A stretch of DNA of 5,753 nt from Paracoccaceae bacterium (GTDB lineage Bacteria > Pseudomonadota > Alphaproteobacteria > Rhodobacterales > Rhodobacteraceae), in NCBI GenBank assembly GCA_003500165.1, contig DNSZ01000298.1, forward strand, positions 1 to 5,753. The letters run 5' to 3'. The notes under the pieces are model-generated. The model ran no database searches, had not been told where the DNA came from, and saw nothing but the letters and a program-made list of their open reading frames with translations. Shown piece by piece: positions 1-5,265 of this stretch. Each line of letters opens with the position of its first letter. Positions within the stretch are counted from its first letter, which is position 1. The position numbers and the translations under genes were made by a program.

Positions 1-161
1 TCAGCCCGCGCACGCTGGAGCGTTGGCGTTGGACGGGCGATGGGCCCGCCTTCATCAAGATCGGCGGGCGGGTCGTGTACCGGCTCGAGGACGTCGAGAC
101 CTACGAGCGCACGCAGCTGCGCGCCAGCACCGCTGACAGCACCCCCAAGCCGGCGGCGTGA
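1..161 (+). CDS. Helix-turn-helix (MerR/AlpA/excisionase-like) protein, C-terminal part
   Basis: Partial gene whose start lies upstream of the window. The readable frame begins at base 3 and ends with TGA at 159-161, giving 52 residues. The sequence opens with SPRTLERWRWTGDGPAF, followed by IKIGGRVVYRLEDVETY. This is the second half of the small winged helix-turn-helix domain of AlpA and phage excisionase-like proteins (HTH_17 type), in which the RTLxRWR helix contacts DNA and the VxYRxxDVexY strand and helix form the wing. The last 12 or so residues (from about RASTADSTPKPAA) are a flexible Ala/Pro/Ser/Thr tail. Such proteins are small DNA binders that act as excisionases or as transcription activators of prophage genes. 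Here it sits just upstream of the replication module, which suits a regulator or recombination directionality factor, but which of the two cannot be told. The stop lies 11 nt before the next ATG. Confidence 0.8.
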   Translation, partial: SPRTLERWRWTGDGPAFIKIGGRVVYRLEDVETYERTQLRASTADSTPKPAA

Positions 162-170
162 GGGAGGTGA
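161..170 (+). promoter_or_regulatory. Strong Shine-Dalgarno for the 161-aa gene
   Basis: AGGGAGGTGA ends two bases before the ATG at 173, with about 5 nt between GGAGG (163-167) and the start. This near-perfect site decides the start in favour of ATG 173 over an in-frame GTG at 158, which would overlap the previous stop codon and has no comparable site. Confidence 0.75.
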
Positions 171-172
171 TC

Positions 173-658
173 ATGACCATTCCCAACACCATCACGCTCG
201 ACGCGCTCCGGCATATGGCCGTCGGCGACATCGCGGCCCTGCCGGCGGAGGAACTCGCGCGGCTGCAGGCTGACGCCGATGCGGCGCTAGGCGACGCGAA
301 GGGTCTCCGCGACTGGCTCGATGGCGCGATCGCGCTGAAGTACGGCGATCAGGCGCAGGAGGTGCGCCGCGCGGAGGGCAAGGACACCGGCACCGTCCGG
401 CTGCAGGACGGCCCGGTCACTGTGGTCGCGGAGCTCGCCAAGCGGGTCGATTGGGACCAGGCGACCCTCGCCAACCTGGTCGAGCGGATCCGGGCCGATG
501 GCGCCGATCCCGCCGAGTACGTCGACATCGCGTTCAGCGTTCCCGAGCGCAAGTACACCGCCTGGCCCACGGACATCCGCCAGGAGTTCGAGCCCGCGCG
601 CACGGTCCGCACCGGCAAGCCCAAGTTCCGGCTGCTGCTCGGCGAGGAGGTGCGCTGA
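173..658 (+). CDS. Phage-module protein of unknown function, 161 aa
   Basis: I do not recognise a named family, though the protein resembles hypothetical proteins I associate with phage replication modules. It is soluble, with no signal peptide or membrane segment. Residues 1-65 look helical (LPAEELARLQADADAAL, then GLRDWLDGAIALKYGDQAQEVRR). After this come a conserved-looking turn EGKDTGTVRLQDGPVTVVAEL (68-88), which is likely beta, a helix with VDWDQATLANLVERIRADG (92-110), and a C-terminal region YVDIAFSVPERKYTAWP (116-132) ending in basic residues PARTVRTGKPKFRLLL (141-156). It starts at ATG 173 behind a strong ribosome site. Its TGA overlaps the ATG of the ATPase gene (TGATG, 656-660), and its last codons carry that gene's ribosome site, so the two are probably made together. 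A role supporting the ATPase in recombination is inference from position only. Confidence 0.85.
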   Translation: MTIPNTITLDALRHMAVGDIAALPAEELARLQADADAALGDAKGLRDWLDGAIALKYGDQAQEVRRAEGKDTGTVRLQDGPVTVVAELAKRVDWDQATLANLVERIRADGADPAEYVDIAFSVPERKYTAWPTDIRQEFEPARTVRTGKPKFRLLLGEEVR

Positions 659-1404
659 TGGCCATCTCGCTCGCATCCCTGCGCACCTCGACGGTGCTGA
701 GCCCGCCGCGCGTGCTGATCCACGGCGTCGCCGGTATCGGCAAGTCCACCTTCGCAGCGTCCGCCGACGCGCCGGTGTTCGTCCTCACCGAGGACGGTCT
801 CGGCAAGCTGCAGGTGCCGCACTTTCCCCTAGCGACAAGCTACGCCGAGGTCGCGGAGGCGCTCGACGCCCTGCTCGACGAGGACCATCCCTATTCCACG
901 GTGGTGGTCGACAGCGTGGACTGGCTGGAACCGCTGATCTGGGCCGAGGCCTGCCGGCGAAACGGCTGGCAGTCGATCGAAAGCCCCGGCTTCGGCAAGG
1001 GCTACGCCGAGGCGCTGACCATCTGGCGCGAATATATCGACAAGCTGAACGGGCTTCGCGACCGGAAGGGCATGGCGGTCATCCAGATCGCCCACACCGA
1101 CATCAAGCGCTTCGACAGCCCCGAGCACGAACCCTACGACCGGTACGTGATCAAGCTGCAGGCTCGCGCGTCCGCGCTGCTGCAGGAGCACTCGGACGTG
1201 GTGCTCTTCGCCAACTACCGGATCTCGGTCAGCAAGTCCGACGTCGGCTTCAACAAGAAGGTGACCCGGGCGCTCGGGTCCGGTGCGCGCGTCATGCACA
1301 CCGAGGAGCGCCCCGCCTTCCTCGCCAAGAACCGCTACGGCCTGCCGGAAACCCTCCCGCTCGACTGGTCGGAGTTCCTGGCCGCCATGCCCCAATCCGC
1401 CTGA
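658..1404 (+). CDS. AAA_24 / Sak4-type RecA-fold ATPase, putative single-strand annealing recombinase
   Basis: A 248-aa P-loop ATPase. The Walker A motif GVAGIGKST lies at residues 23-31. The Walker B strand is TVVVDSVDWLE (81-91), with D85 as the likely Mg-binding acid. A following segment GFGKGYAEALTIWREYI (111-127) and a strand ending in AHTDIKRFDSPEHEPYDRY (145-163) match the pattern of phage AAA_24 (PF13479) nucleotide-binding proteins. These include Sak4, a compact RecA/Rad51-like core that works in phage single-strand annealing with help from a cognate ssDNA-binding protein. The protein is close to the usual size of this group and lacks the extra domains of full RecA. The start at ATG 658 is set by GGAGGT at 646-651 and by the TGATG overlap with the upstream gene. 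The next gene encodes a DUF669 protein, a possible ssDNA-binding partner. The ATPase call is firm; the annealing role is inferred from family and context. Confidence 0.85.
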   Translation: MAISLASLRTSTVLSPPRVLIHGVAGIGKSTFAASADAPVFVLTEDGLGKLQVPHFPLATSYAEVAEALDALLDEDHPYSTVVVDSVDWLEPLIWAEACRRNGWQSIESPGFGKGYAEALTIWREYIDKLNGLRDRKGMAVIQIAHTDIKRFDSPEHEPYDRYVIKLQARASALLQEHSDVVLFANYRISVSKSDVGFNKKVTRALGSGARVMHTEERPAFLAKNRYGLPETLPLDWSEFLAAMPQSA

Positions 1405-1426
1405 TTACGACTGAAAGGACAGCACG

Positions 1427-1933
1427 ATGGCACGTTTCGACACCGCCTTTGACGCCGCCGGCATCGAGCCCACCACCGCCTACGAGATCCTGCCCGCGGG
1501 CAAGTACCGCGCCCAGATCGTCGAGAGCGAGATGCGCGTCACGAAGAACGGGATGGGGAAGTATCTCTGGCTGATGCTCGACATCCTCGAGGGGCCGCAG
1601 CAGGGCCGTAAGGTCTTCGACCAGCTGAACCTGGTGAACGCCAACCCGACCACGGTCGAGATCGCGCAGCGCACGCTGTCGGCGATCTGCCACGCCACGG
1701 GCAAGCTGCAGGTGAACGACAGCGAGGAGCTGCACCTGATCCCGATGACGATCCAGGTCGGGGTGAAGCCCCCGAAGGACGGCTACGGCGAGCGCAACAC
1801 GATCCGCTATCTGGTGCCGGAGGCCCCGGCGCAGTCGACCCTGCCGAAGCCCGCCGCGACGCAGCCGGCCAGCGCGCCCGCGCAGTCGGCGTCCGCCCGC
1901 CCGGCCACCGCACCCTGGAACCGCAAGAGCTGA
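1427..1933 (+). CDS. DUF669 family phage protein, possible ssDNA-binding protein
   Basis: A 168-aa protein with the DUF669 hallmarks in order: YEILPAGKYRAQIVESE (19-35), TKNGMGKYLWLMLDILEGPQQGRKVF (39-64), LNLVNANPTTVEIAQRTLSAICHATG (67-92), DSEEL (98-102), and a last strand near GYGERNTIRYL (119-129). The body is short beta strands around one helix. From about residue 131 to the end it becomes an Ala/Pro/Ser/Gln tail without predicted structure, closing with APWNRKS. This layout, a beta-rich body plus a disordered tail with a conserved-looking tip, resembles single-strand DNA-binding proteins, and DUF669 genes often sit beside phage recombinases. That function is inference, and the tip is basic rather than acidic as in bacterial SSB. 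GAAAGGA at 1413-1419 is the ribosome site for ATG 1427, 22 nt after the ATPase stop. The alternative is a phage recombination accessory protein of unknown biochemistry. Confidence 0.9.
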   Translation: MARFDTAFDAAGIEPTTAYEILPAGKYRAQIVESEMRVTKNGMGKYLWLMLDILEGPQQGRKVFDQLNLVNANPTTVEIAQRTLSAICHATGKLQVNDSEELHLIPMTIQVGVKPPKDGYGERNTIRYLVPEAPAQSTLPKPAATQPASAPAQSASARPATAPWNRKS

Positions 1934-1944
1934 CGCGCTCGGCC

Positions 1945-1971
1945 GCCGCGGGCTGAGACTCGGCTCGCGGC
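1945..1971 (+). other. Strong intergenic RNA hairpin without a U-tract
   Basis: In the 68-nt gap after the DUF669 gene, bases 1945-1956 pair with 1960-1971. This forms a 12-bp stem around a 3-nt loop (1957-1959), with two G-U pairs (1951/1965 and 1954/1962) and no mismatch. The 5' arm reads GCCGCGGGCTGA and the 3' arm TCGGCTCGCGGC. The downstream bases are CCGGACATCG, so the T-run of an intrinsic terminator is absent. It could be a transcript-stabilising or processing structure between the first and second halves of the operon, or a weak attenuator. The pairing is seen directly; the function is inference. Confidence 0.55.
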
Positions 1972-2001
1972 CCGGACATCGCCAGACCCGAGAGACAGAT
2001 C

Positions 2002-2367
2002 ATGACCAACACCACCGACGCGGCCTGCGCGGCCGCGAACGCCCCCGGCTTGCCTGACGACACCCGGCGCCTGATCGAGATCGAGGACGCCATCGCGAAG
2101 ATCCGCACGCAGATCGCGACCGCCGATCTGGCGCGGCAGCGGACGGCGAAGCCGATCGACCCCGACTGGTTTCACCGCGCGCGCACGGCGCTGCGCCACC
2201 TCAACCGCGAGCGCGCCGAGATCGTCGCTCGTCAGGGTGGCCGCCGCCGGCGCGAACGGCTCAAGGACATGATCATCGCCGTCCTGCGCGAACGCCATGA
2301 CAGCGCCGCCTGGACCGCGGTGCTGGCGGAGGCGCGGGCGCGGCTCGAGCGGGAGGAGGCATGCTGA
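2002..2367 (+). CDS. Small charged helical protein of unknown function, 121 aa
   Basis: Not recognised. The protein looks almost entirely helical. An Ala-rich start (DAACAAANAPGLPDD) is followed by a helix RRLIEIEDAIAKIRTQIATADLARQR (22-47), a break at PIDPDW, and a second helix FHRARTALRHLNRERAEIVARQ (57-78); the two could pair as a short helical hairpin or coiled coil. A strongly basic stretch GGRRRRERLK (79-88) and a final helix ending in RLEREEAC follow. The basic patch allows nucleic-acid binding, but that is inference. ATG 2002 has only a weak purine stretch upstream (AGAGACAG, 1991-1998). Its TGA (2365-2367) overlaps the nuclease ATG at 2367, and its last codons supply the nuclease ribosome site, so this position in the operon is unlikely to be chance. 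GC-ending codons dominate, which supports real coding. Confidence 0.75.
   Translation: MTNTTDAACAAANAPGLPDDTRRLIEIEDAIAKIRTQIATADLARQRTAKPIDPDWFHRARTALRHLNRERAEIVARQGGRRRRERLKDMIIAVLRERHDSAAWTAVLAEARARLEREEAC
2352..2359 (+). promoter_or_regulatory. Shine-Dalgarno that sets the nuclease start at 2367
   Basis: GGAGGAGG lies 7 nt before ATG 2367 but only 1 nt before the in-frame ATG at 2361. Ribosome spacing therefore favours 2367, which also forms a TGATG overlap with the preceding stop. Confidence 0.65.
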
Positions 2368-3311
2368 TGGCCGAGCTTCCCGAACCCCCGATGCCGACAC
2401 TCTCCGCGATCTACGCCTCCTACGAGGCCCGGCAGGGCGACGGCTTCCGCGACCACCTCGGCGCCTCGCTGATCGGCAAGTCCTGCGCCCGCGCGCTCTG
2501 GTACGACTTCCGCTGGGCGACGCCGGCGCGGCACACCGGCCGCATCCTGCGGCTGTTCGAGACCGGCCAGCTGGAGGAGGCGCGCCTCGTCCGCGATCTG
2601 CGCGCCACCGGCGCGACGGTGCTGGAGGTCGATCCCGAGACCGGCCGGCAGTTCCGCGTCGAGGCCCATGGCGGGCATTTCGGCGGCTCGCTCGACGCGG
2701 TCGCCCTCGGGCTGCTGGAAGCGCCGAAGACCTGGCACGTGGTCGAGTTCAAGACCCATTCGGCAAAGAGCTTCGCCGAGCTCGTCGCCAAGGGCGTCGC
2801 GAACGCCAAGCCTCAGCACGCCGCGCAGATGCAGATCTACATGCACCTTACGGGCATCACGCGGGCGCTCTACGTCGCAGTCTGCAAGGACACCGACGCG
2901 CTGCACATCGAGCGCGTCCCGGCCGACCCAGAGACGGGCGAACGCCTGCTGGAGAAGGCGCGGCGGATCATCTTCGCCCAGCACCCGCCCGAGCGGATCA
3001 GCGCGGATCCCGCCTGGTTCGAGTGCAGGTTCTGCGACCACCACGGGCTCTGCCACGGCGAGGACGCCGCGGCTGTCACCTGCCGGTCCTGCCTGCATTC
3101 GACGCCCATCGAAGGCGGCTGGCACTGCGCGCGCCACGACCGGCTGCTCGACCCCGCCAACCAGCGCCGCGCGTGCCCCTGGCACCTGTTCATCCCCGAT
3201 CTCGTTCCCGGCGAGGTGACCGACGCAGGCGAGGACTTCGTCTCCTACCGCATGCGCGACGGTTCGGCCTGGACCAACGATGCCCGCGAAGAGGAGGCCG
3301 CCGCATGCTGA
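2367..3311 (+). CDS. Cas4-like PD-(D/E)XK nuclease with Fe-S cysteines and an extra zinc-finger-like cluster
   Basis: A 314-aa nuclease. The catalytic core is visible as GGSLDAV (D110), then HVVEFKTHSAKSF (124-136; E127 and K129 form the E-x-K pair), then KPQHAAQMQIYMHL (148-161; Q154/Y158 match the QxxxY motif of RecB/Cas4-type enzymes). One early cysteine, C40 in GKSCARALWYDF, and three late ones, C220, C223 and C229 in ECRFCDHHGLC, have the one-plus-three spacing that holds a 4Fe-4S cluster in Cas4 and AddB. Beyond this lies a second set, C239, C242, C254 and C270 (TCRSC, WHC, ACPWH), which could bind zinc. The final 40 residues are acidic and probably mobile. Family enzymes resect DNA ends, and beside a helicase and an annealing-type ATPase this suits phage recombination or end processing. 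No CRISPR genes or array are near. The ATG of the helicase overlaps its stop (3305-3311). Confidence 0.9.
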   Translation: MAELPEPPMPTLSAIYASYEARQGDGFRDHLGASLIGKSCARALWYDFRWATPARHTGRILRLFETGQLEEARLVRDLRATGATVLEVDPETGRQFRVEAHGGHFGGSLDAVALGLLEAPKTWHVVEFKTHSAKSFAELVAKGVANAKPQHAAQMQIYMHLTGITRALYVAVCKDTDALHIERVPADPETGERLLEKARRIIFAQHPPERISADPAWFECRFCDHHGLCHGEDAAAVTCRSCLHSTPIEGGWHCARHDRLLDPANQRRACPWHLFIPDLVPGEVTDAGEDFVSYRMRDGSAWTNDAREEEAAAC

Positions 3312-5044
3312 CCCTGCGCCCCTACCAGCAGGCCGCGATCGCCTCGATCTACGGCTATTTCGAGAAGGAGAGCGGCAACCCGCTCGTCGTGATCCCCACG
3401 GCCGGCGGCAAGAGCCTCGTCATGGCCGCCTTCATCGACGGCGTGCTCAAGGCCTGGCCCGACCAGCGCGTGCTGGTCGTCACCCATGTCCGCGAGCTGA
3501 TCGCGCAGAACCATGCCGAGATGCTGGGGCTCTGGCCTGAGGCGTCGGCGGGCATCTACTCGGCCGGTCTCGGCCGCCGCGATGCGCGGGCCCGGATCCT
3601 CTTCGCCGGCATCCAGTCGATCCACGACAAGGCGACGCGTATCGGCCATGCCGATCTGGTGCTGATCGACGAGGCCCATCTGATCCCCGGGCGGTCGAAC
3701 ACCATGTATCGCCGCTTCCTCACCGACCTGCAGGCGATCAACCCCGCGCTGAAGGTGATCGGGCTGACGGCGACGCCCTTCCGGCTCGACAGCGGCATGC
3801 TGCACGAGGGCGAGAACGCGCTCTTCACCGACGTCGCCTACGAGGTGTCGGTCCGCGACCTGATCGATCAGGGTTATCTCTCCCCGCTCATCTCGAAGCA
3901 GACGAAGACCCGCCTCGACGTGACCGGCGTGGGATCGCGGGGTGGCGAGTTCATCGCGCGCGACCTCGAGGACGCGGTCGACCAGGACGCCATCACGCGC
4001 GCGGCCGTGGCCGAGGTGATCGCCCATGGCGAGACGCGCCGGTCCTGGCTCGCTTTCTGCTCGGGCGTGCGCCACGCCACCCATGTCGCCGAGGAGTTCC
4101 GCCGCCGCGGGGTGAGCTGCGCCACCATCTTCGGCAAGACGCCGAAGGATGAGCGTGACGCGATCATCGCCGCCTTCAAGCGCGGCGAGATCAGGGCTCT
4201 GGCCTCGATGGGCGTGCTGACGACAGGCTTCAACGCGCCGGCCGTGGATCTGATCGCCATGCTGCGGCCCACCAAGTCGGCCGGGCTCTATGTGCAGATG
4301 GCCGGACGGGGCACGCGGCTCGCCGAGGGCAAGGAGAACTGCCTCGTTCTCGATTTCGCCGGCAACGTCCGCCGGCATGGCCCCATCGATCTGGTGCGGC
4401 CGAAGCGGCCGGGAGGTCCGGGCGACGGCCCGCCGCCCACGAAGATCTGCCCGAAATGCGGGACCATCGTGGCCATCGCCGCGCTCGAATGCCCCGACTG
4501 CGGCTTCGAGTTCCCCGGCCGCGAGGTGAAGCTCGAGCCGACCGCCTCGACGCTGGAGGTGCTGTCCACCGGCAAGCCGCAATGGGTCGCCGTCACCGAC
4601 GTCACCTACAGCCGCCACGAGAAGCGCGGCGGGCGGGTCTCGCTGAAGGTCACCTACCGCTGCGGTCTCGCCTTCCACACGGAATGGGTCTGCTTCGAGC
4701 ACGAGGGCTATCCGCGCCGAAAGGCCGCGAGCTGGTGGCGCGAGCGGGCGCCCGAGCTGGAGATCCCTGCGTCCGTCGATGAGGCCCTCATCCTGGCGGA
4801 CCGGCTGCGCCGCCCCACCGAGATCGCCGTCCGCCCCGCGGGCCGCTTCACCGAAATCACCGCCTACAGGTTCGCCCCATGCCTTACGTCTGTGCCGGGC
4901 TCTGCGCCGTCTGCCATCGAGAACCCCGCGGCTGGGGCTGGTTCGACGCGCGCTTCCGCATCTCCGACCCGCGGCGCGACACGAGCCGCAGAGACCTCTG
5001 CAGCCGGGCTTGCCAGGACATCTGTCACCGGAGGTCGGGCATGA
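3305..5044 (+). CDS. SF2 DEAH-box DNA helicase with C-terminal zinc ribbon
   Basis: A 579-aa open frame, of which about 525 residues look like real helicase. Motifs in order: RPYQQ (Q-motif-like, 5-9), PTAGGKS (I, 31-37), THVRELI (Ia, 60-66), DEAH (II, 122-125), GLTATP (III, 153-158), TTGFNAP (V, 306-312) and QMAGRGTR (VI, 331-338). A zinc ribbon with C382, C385, C396 and C399 follows, then a domain (about 420-520) containing WVAVTDVTYSRHEKRGGRVSLKVTY and WVCFEHEG, typical of phage-encoded helicases. It should unwind DNA using ATP during element replication or recombination. ATG 3305 follows GAGGAGG at 3291-3297 and overlaps the nuclease stop. The last 54 residues (after P525) are Ala/Ser/Thr/Arg-rich and overlap the next gene in another frame. 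About 21 of these 54 codons end in A or T, which is unusual here, so the tail is probably a run-on caused by loss of an earlier stop. Confidence 0.92.
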   Translation: MLTLRPYQQAAIASIYGYFEKESGNPLVVIPTAGGKSLVMAAFIDGVLKAWPDQRVLVVTHVRELIAQNHAEMLGLWPEASAGIYSAGLGRRDARARILFAGIQSIHDKATRIGHADLVLIDEAHLIPGRSNTMYRRFLTDLQAINPALKVIGLTATPFRLDSGMLHEGENALFTDVAYEVSVRDLIDQGYLSPLISKQTKTRLDVTGVGSRGGEFIARDLEDAVDQDAITRAAVAEVIAHGETRRSWLAFCSGVRHATHVAEEFRRRGVSCATIFGKTPKDERDAIIAAFKRGEIRALASMGVLTTGFNAPAVDLIAMLRPTKSAGLYVQMAGRGTRLAEGKENCLVLDFAGNVRRHGPIDLVRPKRPGGPGDGPPPTKICPKCGTIVAIAALECPDCGFEFPGREVKLEPTASTLEVLSTGKPQWVAVTDVTYSRHEKRGGRVSLKVTYRCGLAFHTEWVCFEHEGYPRRKAASWWRERAPELEIPASVDEALILADRLRRPTEIAVRPAGRFTEITAYRFAPCLTSVPGSAPSAIENPAAGAGSTRASASPTRGATRAAETSAAGLARTSVTGGRA

Positions 5045-5265
5045 TCGATCCGACCCCCAATGAGACGGCGGCCATGGTCGAGGGCGGCAAGGCCGGCGGC
5101 GCCTATCTCGACAGCCTCGGCCGGACCGATCTTGCCCAACTCACCGAGGAGGAGTGGGACACCTTCGTCGAGGTGATCGTCACCGGCTACTGCGACCACC
5201 TGCGCGACCTGGCCGCGAAGGACCGCGCGCGTCTCGACGGCATGATCCCGGAGGTGCCCTTCTGA
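4879..5265 (+). CDS. DUF6511-type zinc-finger protein, 128 aa
   Basis: The N-terminal part holds a four-cysteine, treble-clef-like site: C9-AV-C12-H near the start, and C41 and C45 in LCSRACQDICHRR. Between them lies the segment EPRGWGWFDARFRISDPRRD (15-34). After this come GMIDPTPNETAAMVEGGKAGGAYLDSLG (54-81), an acidic helix LTEEEWDTFVEVIVTGYCDHLRDLA (90-114), and an end in IPEVPF. From memory this matches the DUF6511 family found in alphaproteobacterial prophages; its function is unknown, and metal binding is inferred from the cysteines. ATG 4879 has only AGGT at 4868-4871 upstream and lies 166 nt inside the helicase frame. Only about 8 of the 53 codons after the start and before M55 end in A or T, so this frame, not the helicase tail, looks selected. 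M55 at 5041 is a second possible start, with a much better ribosome site. Confidence 0.82.
   Translation: MPYVCAGLCAVCHREPRGWGWFDARFRISDPRRDTSRRDLCSRACQDICHRRSGMIDPTPNETAAMVEGGKAGGAYLDSLGRTDLAQLTEEEWDTFVEVIVTGYCDHLRDLAAKDRARLDGMIPEVPF
5030..5043 (+). promoter_or_regulatory. Internal Shine-Dalgarno and start codon in the DUF6511 gene, at the helicase stop
   Basis: GGAGGT (5030-5035) sits 5 nt before ATG 5041, which is in frame with the DUF6511 protein (Met55). The same ATG forms an ATGA overlap with the helicase stop at 5042-5044, the classic geometry for coupled re-initiation. It could make a 74-aa short form without the cysteine site. Whether it is used is inference. Confidence 0.5.

Noticed and set aside
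158..172. GTG at 158 as the start of the 161-aa gene
   Set aside because: It overlaps the upstream stop codon and puts the strong AGGGAGGTGA site inside the gene; ATG 173 has ideal spacing.
1945..1971. Rho-independent terminator after the DUF669 gene
   Set aside because: The stem is strong but is followed by CCGGACATCG rather than a T-run, and the operon continues in the same direction.
169..2008. Shared 11-mer GATCATGACCA at two gene starts (169-179 and 1998-2008)
   Set aside because: A few 11-base matches are expected by chance in a window of this size, and this one includes a start codon and common second codon.
2232..3185. A 317-codon minus-strand open frame opposite the nuclease gene
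   Set aside because: No domain pattern or good start site; the opposing frame has a complete PD-(D/E)XK core and cysteine sets.
2367..3311. CRISPR adaptation locus suggested by the Cas4-like nuclease
   Set aside because: No repeat-spacer array and no cas1, cas2 or effector gene in the window; the neighbours are phage replication proteins.
3245..4702. A 485-codon open frame on the minus strand opposite the helicase
   Set aside because: It is a by-product of GC-rich codon use: the product is rich in Arg, Gly, Asp and His without motifs, while the + strand carries all helicase motifs in order.
4783..4900. Programmed -1 frameshift joining helicase and DUF6511 protein
   Set aside because: The frames are in the right relation, but I see no X-XXY-YYZ slippery site in the shared open stretch, and the DUF6511 protein has its own start codons.
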